Assembly (NCBI GenBank): GCA_964438975.1
Contig: CAYTMU010000008.1
Span: 1-64,000, forward strand
Source of the DNA: Chryseosolibacter sp964438975
Lineage (GTDB): Bacteria; Bacteroidota; Bacteroidia; Cytophagales; Cyclobacteriaceae
Direction: 5' to 3'
DNA: 64,000 nt
In this document: positions 8,348-16,816 of the stretch, piece by piece
How the letters are laid out: every line of letters starts with the position of its first letter
Position numbering within the stretch: position 1 is the first letter of the stretch
Notes under the pieces: model-generated
Database searches by the model: none
Seen by the model: only the letters and a program-made list of their open reading frames with translations
Told to the model about the DNA's origin: nothing
Translations under genes and position numbers: made by a program

Positions 8348-9897
8348 TCGTCATGCTGGTCTAAGTTACGCGCTCGCTCGATCGCAGTTTGTGGTATTGG
8401 CCACACGTAGTTTTTGGCAGGATCGAATATCCGTGACTGAACGGGCTTGACCGGAAGCAAAGAGTTCCCATTGCCATCTTTTGGCAGGTCAACCCAATTA
8501 TCCAGATCCATACTCGTTATACTTTTGTTCATCACATCTTCGGCAATACGCCACCGAATGATATCAAAATATCTCAAGCCTTCGCCTGCCAGTTCGACCC
8601 GGCGTTCATTGCGAATAAAGTCACGTAAAGAAGCTTGATCGTATATACCCCGGTCAACTAGCGGCATACCAGCACGATCTCTGATCAGATCGAGTGCGTC
8701 GTAAATGGAATCGTCTGGTCCGGAAGCCTCGTTCTTTGCTTCAGCGTACATCAACAAAACATCCGCATAGCGGAAAATAATCCAGTTGACATGCGACTGC
8801 CAGAAGTTGTTTTTCAGATCTGCAACATACTTGAGGAAGTAGATGTAAGTGAACGCAAACCTGAATTCGGAGCCCGTTAAGTCGAGCGATGCACCATTAT
8901 AGTCTCTTCCATGCCAGATGAACGTATCGTAAAACCTTGGGTCACGATCGGCAAACGGATCGGCCGCGTGATCGGGGTTCTCCCAGTCGAACTCAGATCC
9001 ATCAGCCATCTGGAACGATTGCTGCAGTTCATCCGTCGGTAAGGTCAGGGCGAAGCCGCCGAGATAGACAGGTGCGAAGGTCCGTACGAGATCATGCGTA
9101 TTCACATTCGATGCATATTGCCTGGCTAGGATGACCTCTTTGGTCATATTATTAAAGCTCGACAGAAAGACCTCTCCGAAATTCGGATGGAGTTCGTATA
9201 CATCCAGGTCCATGACCGCCTTCGCAGCTGCCGCAGCCTCTGCCCAACGCTCGTTGTACAGGAGCACCCGTGCCTTCAGCGCAAGGGCCGCACCCTTGGT
9301 AACCCGGCCGTTTTCGCTTGGCGGCCAGGATTCCGGAAGATCAGCTATCGCTAAATCCAGCTGTTCGAGCAGGTAAGAAAGCACTTGTGCTTTCGGACTT
9401 ACAGGCACATCGCTGTCGGCAATTGCCAGCGGGCTTTTCACAAGCGGCACATCGCGGTAAAGTGTAATGAGTCTGTAGTAGTGATAAGCGATCATGAACC
9501 GTACCTGACCTGACAATTGCTTTAGCTCTGTCTCCGGAATACTCGGCACCCGACCCACGTTTTCAAAGAATTCAAAGCTGAGCCTTATATACTGATAGTC
9601 CCAATTACTGCTGACCGTCGGATCATTCGTATCGAATAGCCCGGTCGCAATATTGTTGGCGCCGGCACCAGCACGTCCGTACGCATTATCGCTAAAGCCT
9701 TCGAAGTAAGCATCCTGAACCCCCCTTAAGCCAAGGTACAAGTTGTTGACCCACATAGTCGCATGTTCCGGTGTTTCCCAGAAGGTCTCCAATGAAGGAG
9801 TATCTAGTGGGGAGCGACTGAGAAATTCATCGTCGCATGCACCGAGAACGGTGACGATCATCAGTGCTGTTAAGTATTTCCTTATGAAAGTCTTCAT
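8341..9897 (-). CDS. SusD/RagB-family outer-membrane nutrient-binding lipoprotein
   Basis: A 518-residue surface lipoprotein that caps the SusC channel and binds glycan. The signal peptide ends in LGACDDEFLSRSPLDTPS, where the lipobox Cys followed by DD and the LSRSPLDTPS block is typical of SusD proteins. An aromatic-rich C-terminal region with NERRVELAGEGLRYFDIIRWR and WPIPQTAIERARN is the RagB/SusD signature, and tetratricopeptide-like helices occupy the middle (for example QVRFMIAYHYYRLITLY). It follows its SusC partner by 20 bases and is translationally coupled to the downstream M14 gene. The substrate cannot be deduced from sequence alone. Confidence 0.93.
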   Translation of the reverse strand: MKTFIRKYLTALMIVTVLGACDDEFLSRSPLDTPSLETFWETPEHATMWVNNLYLGLRGVQDAYFEGFSDNAYGRAGAGANNIATGLFDTNDPTVSSNWDYQYIRLSFEFFENVGRVPSIPETELKQLSGQVRFMIAYHYYRLITLYRDVPLVKSPLAIADSDVPVSPKAQVLSYLLEQLDLAIADLPESWPPSENGRVTKGAALALKARVLLYNERWAEAAAAAKAVMDLDVYELHPNFGEVFLSSFNNMTKEVILARQYASNVNTHDLVRTFAPVYLGGFALTLPTDELQQSFQMADGSEFDWENPDHAADPFADRDPRFYDTFIWHGRDYNGASLDLTGSEFRFAFTYIYFLKYVADLKNNFWQSHVNWIIFRYADVLLMYAEAKNEASGPDDSIYDALDLIRDRAGMPLVDRGIYDQASLRDFIRNERRVELAGEGLRYFDIIRWRIAEDVMNKSITSMDLDNWVDLPKDGNGNSLLPVKPVQSRIFDPAKNYVWPIPQTAIERARNLDQHDEW

Positions 9898-9917
9898 AAT
9901 ATATTCGGTTTGAGCGA

Positions 9918-12900
9918 TCAGAAATTAACGTTGATTCCCACATTGAACAACTTGGAGATAGGATATCTCGACTCGAGCTGACGCGTTTCATATCCTGCCG
10001 CGGCCTCAGGATCGTATCCAAGATACTTCGTGATAGTGAAAAGGTTCTCAGCGCTGACAAAGACTCGCGCGTTGTTGATTCTGACCTTGCTGGTGATTGT
10101 TTGAGGGACATTGTATCCTAGCTCGATATGCTTCAAGCGGAAGTACGCTGCGTCTTCCAACCAAAAGCTGGAAAATTCCTTGTTAATCCCCACAAGTGGT
10201 CCGCCGCCTATCCTCGGCGCCGGAAACCTGGCACCCGGATTCTCGGGCGTCCAGTAGTCAAGATGGTACGAGCGATAAGTGTTCGCCTCCCAAGGCCGGG
10301 TAACCACGATGTGTTTCATGACACCCTGTCCAAACGCAGTCAGGTCAAAATTTCCATATTTGAAATTAAGCCTGACACCGTAAGGGAAACGAGGATCTGC
10401 GATCCCTAACCGCACCCTGTCATCACTGTTAATAACATTGTCATCGTTCGTGTTGACATAACGGATATCGCCTGCCTTGGTCTGTGGCGTCTGCAGTGCG
10501 TGAGCATCAAGCTCTCCCTGGTTCTGGAAGAATCCATCTGCCTGGTAGCCATACCACTCATTCATCGGCCGACCTTCCTCGGTGATTGTGTTACCCGATA
10601 TTCTCGGACTTACGCCACCCATGTCGACAACCTTGTTACGTGCGTTTGACAGTTGAAACGAAACACCGTAGGTAAGCTTTCCGATCGTGTTGCGATGGCG
10701 AAGGTCGATCTCCCATCCCTTGTTATCCACTCTTCCCACGTTTTGCACCGGCGCTGCCTGGCCATAAGTAGTTGGCAAGGGTAGTAACAACAGAATGTCG
10801 CGCGTTTTTTCGTTAAAATAGTCAATGCTAAACTCCAAGATATTCTGAAGGATGGTACCATCGACACCGATGTTTACCGCTTCTTTCGTCTCCCATGTCA
10901 GGATAGAATTCGGAGCGCCAGCTGTCCGCACGGTGCGTTGGGGGGCACCGTTGAAATAGTAAGCCGACTGTGAAAGTCTGTTGGCGAACGGGTAATAGCT
11001 CCCCACATTCTGATTCCCCACCTGCCCCCAGGACGCCCTCAACTTGAGGTAACTCAGTATATTGTTACCGCTCAGAAAATCCTCGTTAGACAAGATCCAT
11101 CCTCCGGACACAGAAGGGAAGAAGCCCCATCGTACGTCTTCCGCAAAGCGGGAGGAACCGTCATTCCTGAATGTAGCTTCGAACAAATACTTCTCCTTAA
11201 AAGAGTAGTTCAATCTCGCAATGTATGACTGAAGAGCGTAGTCGCCCGCTGCCCCTGATACCGTCCGGAACTCGGGGTTGCTGCTTCCTGCATCGATAAC
11301 ATAAATACCTTCTGTAAGAAAGCTCCGGGTACCCACCAATTCGTTACCTTCCTCAAACCATTCACGCGTTACGCCGCCGAGTAAAGCGACGCTATGGTCA
11401 CCAAATGATTTGTCGTAGTTGGCGATGAGACTGACGTTCTGAAATGCATCTCTCGTGTTATCAATCGTGAGATAATTATCAATAGACTTGACTGCGACGA
11501 TCTCGGGATTCTTGGCGTCATATACGGTAAGGATTTTGCGGTAGTTTCTCTGGCGTGCATTGTTTGACACTATACCGTACGTTCCTGTGACTTTCAGATT
11601 CTCCAAAAGCGAGTAGGTGGCATGGAAATTACCCGTAAGTCTCTTTCTCCACGTAAGCTCCTGCCCTCCGTCCTCCGACAGCCCTGCAAGCGCGTTACCT
11701 TGGGTAGTGTGGGTTGCCTCTTGCAGCCATTTACCATCTTCCGAACGGAACGGCTCTGTTTTAGGAGTTGAATAGATAAATCGTAACTGGCTCCAATCAT
11801 AAGCGGGAGCGGTGGTAGTCGACGGCGCGTAGCCAGCTTTCACTCCAAGTTCGAGCTTCTTCCCTATTCTGACATTCTGATTCATTTGAAGGTTAAGACG
11901 CTCAAAGCCAGTGTTAATTACCACGCCATCTTGTTTGAGATAGCCAAGCGAGATATAGTAGTCATGCGATTCTGTTCCACCGCGAACGCTGAGATTCTGG
12001 TTCGTTTGGAATGCGTTGCTCATGAGATAACCATCCCAATCATGATCCTGCCAGTCGGGAGAAGAAAACATCTCAAAATCCGCCGGCGTGTATCTCGGTG
12101 CTGTCCCGTCATTCACTGATGCAACGTTGTGGATCGTTGCATAGTCAAACGCACCTGGCTTTTCAGGCCATCGTGTCGGCTGTTGCAAACTAAATGTACT
12201 ACTGTAGTTCAGCTGCGGCTTGCCGGAACGACCGGACTTGGTTGTTACAATGACAACACCACCAGTAGCGCGTGATCCGTAAATGGCAGCCGACGCAGCA
12301 TCCTTCAAAACGCTGATACTTTCAATATCATTGGGATTGATATTTTCAAGCGCCGATGGAACACCGTCAACAATCGTAAGAACCGGGTTGCTCGTAAAGG
12401 TGCTGGATCCGCGAATATTGAAATTGATCGCTTGATTCCCCGGCTGCGCCGACGTCCTTACGATGTTGAGACCGGCGACTTGCCCTTGCATAGCCTCCAT
12501 CACAGATCCGACTGCCCGATTCTGGAGTTCCTTGTCGCCGATCACACCAACGGATCCAGTGAGATTAATCTTCTCCTGTGTACCATAACCAACGACGACG
12601 ACTTCCTGAAGTGTCTCTGTGTCAGGCAACAACTGCACGTCGACAACATTCCGGTTGCCGACCGACACCTCTCGTGTAGTAAATCCTATATAGCTGAAAA
12701 CAAGGACTACGTCACCTGATGGGAGATCGATCTGGTACCGGCCATCGGCGTCAGTGACTACACCCGTGGTAGTGCCCTTAAGTGTCACGCTGGCACCAGG
12801 TAAACCGGCAGCTTCATCAATGGAGCTTACCTGGCCGGTTACTCTGTGCGCCTGTCCATATGGCGATGAATGGGCAACCGCGAGGCCAGGTAGCAACATC

Positions 12901-12974
12901 ATCGCGGCTAATACTATACCTCGCAATAGACGATTCGTTCGGCTGCAGTTGAACGGTAAAGATTCTACTTGCAT
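9918..12974 (-). CDS. SusC/RagA-family TonB-linked outer-membrane transporter
   Basis: A 1018-residue TonB-dependent channel. It has a signal peptide ending near AVAHS, then a carboxypeptidase-regulatory-like domain (about residues 45-120, GASVTLKGTTTGVVTDADG). The TonB-box/plug junction EVVVVGYGTQEK and the plug domain with VLKDAASAAIYGSRATGGVVIVTTK follow. The rest is a 22-strand barrel ending in a terminal F (GINVNF). Length and motif order are standard for the family. It imports oligomers across the outer membrane together with the SusD protein downstream. A 218-base gap containing a 15-base palindrome separates it from the upstream aldolase gene, so it may have its own promoter. Confidence 0.95.
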   Translation of the reverse strand: MQVESLPFNCSRTNRLLRGIVLAAMMLLPGLAVAHSSPYGQAHRVTGQVSSIDEAAGLPGASVTLKGTTTGVVTDADGRYQIDLPSGDVVLVFSYIGFTTREVSVGNRNVVDVQLLPDTETLQEVVVVGYGTQEKINLTGSVGVIGDKELQNRAVGSVMEAMQGQVAGLNIVRTSAQPGNQAINFNIRGSSTFTSNPVLTIVDGVPSALENINPNDIESISVLKDAASAAIYGSRATGGVVIVTTKSGRSGKPQLNYSSTFSLQQPTRWPEKPGAFDYATIHNVASVNDGTAPRYTPADFEMFSSPDWQDHDWDGYLMSNAFQTNQNLSVRGGTESHDYYISLGYLKQDGVVINTGFERLNLQMNQNVRIGKKLELGVKAGYAPSTTTAPAYDWSQLRFIYSTPKTEPFRSEDGKWLQEATHTTQGNALAGLSEDGGQELTWRKRLTGNFHATYSLLENLKVTGTYGIVSNNARQRNYRKILTVYDAKNPEIVAVKSIDNYLTIDNTRDAFQNVSLIANYDKSFGDHSVALLGGVTREWFEEGNELVGTRSFLTEGIYVIDAGSSNPEFRTVSGAAGDYALQSYIARLNYSFKEKYLFEATFRNDGSSRFAEDVRWGFFPSVSGGWILSNEDFLSGNNILSYLKLRASWGQVGNQNVGSYYPFANRLSQSAYYFNGAPQRTVRTAGAPNSILTWETKEAVNIGVDGTILQNILEFSIDYFNEKTRDILLLLPLPTTYGQAAPVQNVGRVDNKGWEIDLRHRNTIGKLTYGVSFQLSNARNKVVDMGGVSPRISGNTITEEGRPMNEWYGYQADGFFQNQGELDAHALQTPQTKAGDIRYVNTNDDNVINSDDRVRLGIADPRFPYGVRLNFKYGNFDLTAFGQGVMKHIVVTRPWEANTYRSYHLDYWTPENPGARFPAPRIGGGPLVGINKEFSSFWLEDAAYFRLKHIELGYNVPQTITSKVRINNARVFVSAENLFTITKYLGYDPEAAAGYETRQLESRYPISKLFNVGINVNF

Positions 12975-13096
12975 AAAGTTTGGGTTTAGTAGGTTTTATG
13001 TTCCAATCAAGTCTTGTACGCATGACTCTGATACGGACTAACCAAATGTCCTGCTTTAAATGATACGGCTATTGTCACCTATTAGCAAGATGTTGT

Positions 13097-13111
13097 ATTG
13101 GATTATCCAAT
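13097..13111. promoter_or_regulatory. 15-base palindrome upstream of SusC (putative operator)
   Basis: ATTGGAT-T-ATCCAAT, a perfect palindrome with 7-base arms around a single base, lies in the 218-base gap between the aldolase gene and the SusC gene. Nothing else in the gap looks coding. It could be an operator for a dimeric regulator. The adjacent AraC gene is one candidate, though AraC sites are usually direct repeats. Confidence 0.35.
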
Positions 13112-13192
13112 TTATGCGATCGCGTTCAATAAGAATTTCGAAGGAATCGCGACATTTCCTGCGTACGGAAAGCAGCACTGTGACCGTTAGAC

Positions 13193-14113
13193 TCAGATAC
13201 TCAGTTCGAAGCGCAGAGTGAGACAGTCGCTGTACAGCCCATCAATTCCCTGCCTTGCCGAACTGCTCAGTGTGTCCGCGTAGTTACGAGAAAATGTTTC
13301 GATCTTCAGGCCCCGCTTTTGCAAATAATATTTCGCAGATGTGGGATAGGCCACATGCATTACGTCCATATTATCAATGAGAAACTTCTGAACAAGTTCG
13401 ACTCCCTCCTTCTGGTCGGGATTATTGTAATTATGACATAGCCACACGATCACTTCAGGAAAAAAATTACCCTGAATGCATGACAATCCCGCAGCACCGG
13501 CCTTCAGCGAACTAACCGCGTGTCCGAGATAGGCGTCATAAAGGCCAAAATTGAAACCTCGAGAAACGGCAATCTTGTTGCGAACCTGCTCGATGTCGAG
13601 GGTGGTATCCTTATGGTACGTCAATCGTTTGGTCTCCAAAAATTTACGAAGTTGAGATGCACTAAGCACCCGCTTATACGGAACAGGGCATTCATAAAAT
13701 CCCAGCGGTGTATTTCCCGTCAGTTCCATTAGCCGAAAGGTATTCGCCTCAAAAAGCTCTTCGGAATCAGCCTTCGCCGCAAGCAATCCAGTCACCAAAA
13801 TAACAGCATCTACGCCGGTGTCGTAGATCCGTTTAACGAAATCAGCCTGTAATTCGATGGTCTCTCCAAAATTCCCCGTGGCAACAACCGGAACACGACC
13901 ATTGACGGTCTTGACAATATACTGTGTCGCCTGAAGTCTCTCCCGCGGTGTGAGGTGAAACATTTCACTCGACAAACAGTTAGCAAACAACCCAACCGCA
14001 CCGGCTGCAAGATAAAATTCCGTGAGGTTCGCTAGCGAATCGTAGTCGATCTCGCCGTTGTCTCTATACGTCATCAACATGACTGGTATGAAACCCTTCT
14101 TAACACTATTCAT
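13193..14113 (-). CDS. DapA/N-acetylneuraminate-lyase-family class I aldolase
   Basis: About 306 residues, a TIM-barrel Schiff-base aldolase. The ATG at 14113 is preferred. It has AAGG eight bases upstream, while GTG 14128 and ATG 14119 are also in frame. The catalytic Tyr is in GFYECPVPY (Y140) and the Schiff-base Lys in TYHKDTT (K168). The family includes dihydrodipicolinate synthase, N-acetylneuraminate lyase and keto-deoxy-sugar-acid aldolases. The unusual YECPVPYKR block separates it from true DapA, and its place between an AraC regulator and SusC argues for a catabolic role, for example cleaving a sialic-acid-like or other 2-keto-3-deoxy acid released by the Asp-box proteins. Substrate uncertain. 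Confidence 0.75.
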   Translation of the reverse strand: MNSVKKGFIPVMLMTYRDNGEIDYDSLANLTEFYLAAGAVGLFANCLSSEMFHLTPRERLQATQYIVKTVNGRVPVVATGNFGETIELQADFVKRIYDTGVDAVILVTGLLAAKADSEELFEANTFRLMELTGNTPLGFYECPVPYKRVLSASQLRKFLETKRLTYHKDTTLDIEQVRNKIAVSRGFNFGLYDAYLGHAVSSLKAGAAGLSCIQGNFFPEVIVWLCHNYNNPDQKEGVELVQKFLIDNMDVMHVAYPTSAKYYLQKRGLKIETFSRNYADTLSSSARQGIDGLYSDCLTLRFELSI

Positions 14114-14151
14114 TTGCATAACCTTCACGTTGTCAGAGGTGATACGCGCAT

Positions 14152-15051
14152 CTATACAACCAGAGAGTCCCTTTTCGATTGTACTGAAAGGTATTTCATT
14201 TTGTACTCGTAGGGAGTCAGGTCAGTTAGCTTCTTAAAGTTCCGGTAAAAGTTCGAAAGGTTATTAAACCCGGATTCATAACAGATGACTTCAGTCAAAC
14301 GCTTGTTTTCGATGAGTGCGCGGCACGCATGTGATACTCGTACCTCCGTAAGAAACTCGAAAAACGTCTTGTTTGTCGTTAATTTGAAGTATCTGCAAAA
14401 GGACGTTTCACTCATATTCGCAACGGAAGCAATCGTACTTAGCGTGATCTCCTTCGTGTAATTATCAAGGACATAGGAGTAAATCCGATCAATCCTGGCC
14501 ATTTCCAACTCGTTGGATTGACAATGTATATTGGCAGAAGTGACAACCTCCGCATCTTCGATGTCTGCGGCAAGCAAATTCAAGATCGATAGCAACAGGA
14601 TCAACCGGTCAAGATTGGAAGCTTCTAACGACTCAGAGAGCATACGGGCAACCTTATCCCTTTTTTCGCCGGTTATCAACACGCCTCGTGACGCTTTCTC
14701 AAAAAGCTTTCGGATTGAAAGCACCTCGGGAAGGTCTAGAAACTCTTTCCCAAGACAAGTAGGTAAAAATTGCAATACGACGGCCTCCACTCGTCTTTCA
14801 AAATCCTCGGTACGATAGCCCTCGTTACAACGCCACATATGTGGCAAGTTAGGACCGAGCAAGACCATCTCACCCGCAGAGAAATTTCTCACCGTATCAC
14901 CGACAAAACGCAGTCCTTCCCCCTTAACCACATAATGTAGCTCCAGTTCGGGATGATAATGCCACACGGCGCCAAAATCTGGTTTGACATCATATCTTAA
15001 ACTGAACGAGTTCTCCAACTGCACCGGAACCTTGTAAAAGTGCGCTTTCAT
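14152..15051 (-). CDS. AraC-family transcriptional regulator with cupin sensor domain
   Basis: A 299-residue cytoplasmic regulator. The N-terminal cupin (about residues 20-90: WHYHPELELHYVVKGEG and LLGPNLPHMW) should bind a small sugar-like ligand. The C-terminal double helix-turn-helix (about 200-295) ends with the diagnostic GFNNLSNFYRNFKKLTDLTPYEY. It is the first gene of the minus-strand locus, 38 bases upstream of the aldolase start, and probably activates the aldolase-SusCD operon when the substrate is present. No -7 element matching TAnnTTTG is obvious upstream of it. Confidence 0.9.
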   Translation of the reverse strand: MKAHFYKVPVQLENSFSLRYDVKPDFGAVWHYHPELELHYVVKGEGLRFVGDTVRNFSAGEMVLLGPNLPHMWRCNEGYRTEDFERRVEAVVLQFLPTCLGKEFLDLPEVLSIRKLFEKASRGVLITGEKRDKVARMLSESLEASNLDRLILLLSILNLLAADIEDAEVVTSANIHCQSNELEMARIDRIYSYVLDNYTKEITLSTIASVANMSETSFCRYFKLTTNKTFFEFLTEVRVSHACRALIENKRLTEVICYESGFNNLSNFYRNFKKLTDLTPYEYKMKYLSVQSKRDSLVV

Positions 15052-15227
15052 ACAACAGTAGACTCAAGTACAAAAAGGTTGATTCGAGGAGCCTTTAATT
15101 TGTAAATGTTTCTCCCGACTAATAACGCAATCGATTGAACGCCTTCAAATGGACGTCAATACTAAAAAGATGTATAATAATCTGATGCAAGATCCCGGTC
15201 AGTTCTTAACCCAGATCAACTTCTTAC

Positions 15228-15241
15228 TTGATCCAGATCAA
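15228..15241 (+). promoter_or_regulatory. Perfect FNR-type box TTGAT-N4-ATCAA
   Basis: TTGATCCAGATCAA matches the FNR consensus at all ten defined positions and is also a 6-base-arm palindrome. Its centre is about 43 bases before the start expected from the -7 element at 15264, i.e. a class II activator position. A second half-like copy, CCAGATCAA, lies at 15211-15219, and GATCCCGGT occurs on both sides (15191 and 15244). A Crp/Fnr-family gene with a compatible recognition helix lies 1.5 kb away. Confidence 0.55.
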
Positions 15242-15263
15242 ATGATCCCGGTAAAGGAATGGG

Positions 15264-15271
15264 TAAATTTG
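15264..15271 (+). promoter_or_regulatory. Bacteroidota-type -7 promoter element TAAATTTG
   Basis: TAAATTTG fits the TAnnTTTG consensus of Bacteroidota promoters. It is 21 bases before the ATG of the small membrane protein, which would leave a leader of roughly 15 bases. No TTG at the -33 position is visible, as expected for an activator-dependent promoter with the FNR-type box in its place. Confidence 0.5.
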
Positions 15272-15282
15272 TTACACAAAAA

Positions 15283-15288
15283 AGGAGG
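15283..15288 (+). promoter_or_regulatory. Strong Shine-Dalgarno AGGAGG fixing the start of the small membrane protein
   Basis: AGGAGG ends four bases before the ATG at 15293. Such strong sites are uncommon in Bacteroidota and support this start over the upstream in-frame ATG at 15149, whose extra 48 codons would run through the promoter and FNR-type box. Confidence 0.6.
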
Positions 15289-15292
15289 AAAT

Positions 15293-15511
15293 ATGAACGA
15301 CAACAAAATAATGGAAATGTATGGACGACGGTTTACGCCACTGGCTGGCGTACTCACAATCCTCATCGTCGTCTTGTTTGCACTGTTCCTGATGTTCGCC
15401 GAGGGCAGGGGCTCCAGATCGAGCAATGATCGCCTTGAAGGACAACAGCCTGTATCCGAATGGGTACTCCCGCACGCACTGAAACCGATTGATGCAACGC
15501 AGCTTACATAG
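15293..15511 (+). CDS. Small single-span membrane protein, unknown function
   Basis: A 72-residue protein with one hydrophobic segment (about residues 15-34, LAGVLTILIVVLFALFLMF) flanked by a basic N-terminus (YGRR) and a polar C-terminal half (SRSSNDRLEGQQPV). I do not recognise a family. Its start is fixed by AGGAGG and a -7 element. Its promoter carries an FNR-type box. It converges on the DUF417 gene, with only 4 bases between the two stop codons. The promoter layout suggests control by the nearby Crp/Fnr-type regulator, so a role in a redox or respiratory response is possible, but this rests on context only. Confidence 0.6.
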   Translation: MNDNKIMEMYGRRFTPLAGVLTILIVVLFALFLMFAEGRGSRSSNDRLEGQQPVSEWVLPHALKPIDATQLT

Positions 15512-15515
15512 AACG

Positions 15516-16100
15516 TCACACAGTTTGTCTTCGGATTCTCAACAACTCTTTCGCGCTGTCAGACGCGCAGATTAGTGCAGCTGCCATCATAATAACATCT
15601 TTGATCACTAACCTGCCGGCTCCCGAAAGATAGGGAAAGCCGTATTGAGGAGTCGGGAAATCGCCGCCGAGATCTGGCACATAGACCTCGGGCGTTGTGA
15701 CCAGGAAACTCAGTGTAACGATTGACATGATAAATGTCAACAATGCACCGATGAATCCTGCTTTCGCAGACCAAATCCCGAGCAGCGTCAAGACACCAAT
15801 GATTACAATAACTGTCCCAAGTCCGTAAGAAAAAATGTAGGTGCCGTTCTCCTCATGCCATTCAATGTTCTTTTGCACTGTCTTCCCCTCGGGATTCCTG
15901 TACTGCTGATACTCCGGTGCGTCCCTGGTATAGAAAAAACTCATGACGGGACTGTTTGCGACAAATGGAACGATGCCATCAGCTTCGTATTGAAAGGCCT
16001 TCAACCCGCCGATCCAAATCATCACAATGAAGATGGATACTCTGGCCATATTGATGAAGTGCGGTTCGCTGTTCGCCAAAAATGATATCAGTTTGTCCAT
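15516..16100 (-). CDS. DUF417 (YkgB/RclC-like) inner-membrane protein
   Basis: About 194 residues with four hydrophobic segments. The first holds MARVSIFIVMIWIGGLKAFQYEADGIVPFV-type residues, which are the DUF417 hallmark (GGLKAFQYEADGI). SPVMSFFY and a C-terminal SGAGRLVIKDVIMM follow, also typical. The ATG at 16100 (MDKLISFL) is preferred over the longer frame at 16139. The E. coli homologue RclC belongs to a reactive-chlorine defence operon. Here the upstream gene in the same direction is a Crp/Fnr-family regulator rather than RclR. It is longer than usual because of a loop containing YRNPEGKTVQKNIEWHEENG between the first and second spans. Confidence 0.8.
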   Translation of the reverse strand: MDKLISFLANSEPHFINMARVSIFIVMIWIGGLKAFQYEADGIVPFVANSPVMSFFYTRDAPEYQQYRNPEGKTVQKNIEWHEENGTYIFSYGLGTVIVIIGVLTLLGIWSAKAGFIGALLTFIMSIVTLSFLVTTPEVYVPDLGGDFPTPQYGFPYLSGAGRLVIKDVIMMAAALICASDSAKELLRIRRQTV

Positions 16101-16146
16101 GGTCAAGGTATTATTCGTTTGAAAAATCAATGATAACAAGCGACCC

Positions 16147-16725
16147 TCAGGTTCGCGATAGTCTCTTCCGGACCCTGCTCAACGTCTCCGGTGTGATGCT
16201 GAGGTAGGAGGCGATATGCTGTTGCGGCGCACGGTTCATTATGTTAGGAGCAACCTCCATCAATTTCAAATATTTCTCCTCGGCAGATAGACTCATGTAT
16301 GCAAGTACCCTTCGCTGGAGTGCAATCATATTATTCTGCATAAGGATCCGGAAGAACCGTTCCATCGCCGGAAGCTTTGCCAATAATGCGTCCATGGCTG
16401 ATCTCGTCAACTGCCACAATACAGCATCCTCGAGCGCCTCGATATTGTACAACGCTTCCCTCCCGGAAGTAAAGCTACCTAAGTCCGAGATCCACCATCC
16501 TTCGGTGGCGAATTGGACCACATGCTCACGCCCCATGTCATCAACTATAAAGGAACGCAGCAGCCCTTTCTCAACAAATGTGATATGCTGGCAAATGTCA
16601 CCTGCATTGAGGATGTATTGGCGTTTCAAGACCTTTCTGGCAGTAAAATAACCTGCTAATGCCTCGATGCTCCGAGCATCCAGGTCAACCTTCTCAGTAA
16701 CGCTCTCAATAAGTTTGTCAACCAT
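16147..16725 (-). CDS. Crp/Fnr-family transcriptional regulator
   Basis: About 192 residues. The frame opens with TTG at 16731, but the ATG at 16725 is the better start. The N-terminal cyclic-nucleotide-binding-type beta-roll (about residues 20-120) includes FVEKGLLRSF. The C-terminal helix-turn-helix is APQQHIASYLSITPETLSR. The ETLSR recognition helix resembles ETVSR of FNR, whose E, S and R read TTGAT. The protein has one cysteine in the sensor part, so it is not an iron-sulfur FNR. It may sense another ligand or none. It lies 46 bases upstream of the DUF417 gene and probably forms a unit with it. The FNR-type box at 15228 is a plausible target. Confidence 0.85.
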   Translation of the reverse strand: MVDKLIESVTEKVDLDARSIEALAGYFTARKVLKRQYILNAGDICQHITFVEKGLLRSFIVDDMGREHVVQFATEGWWISDLGSFTSGREALYNIEALEDAVLWQLTRSAMDALLAKLPAMERFFRILMQNNMIALQRRVLAYMSLSAEEKYLKLMEVAPNIMNRAPQQHIASYLSITPETLSRVRKRLSRT

Positions 16726-16816
16726 GTGCAACCTTCATACCAGTCAAATCTAGCAATTTAAAGGACTCATGGACTTCCGAAATCCGACGTCTGGCCATGT
16801 ATAGGATGAACAAGCT

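Noticed and set aside
13193..14113. dapA of lysine synthesis
   Set aside because: The gene sits in a catabolic PUL-like operon next to AraC and SusC and has a YECPVPYKR block unlike biosynthetic DapA.
15149..15292. 48-codon N-terminal extension of the small membrane protein
   Set aside because: It would cover the FNR-type box, the -7 element and the AGGAGG, all of which fit the start at 15293.
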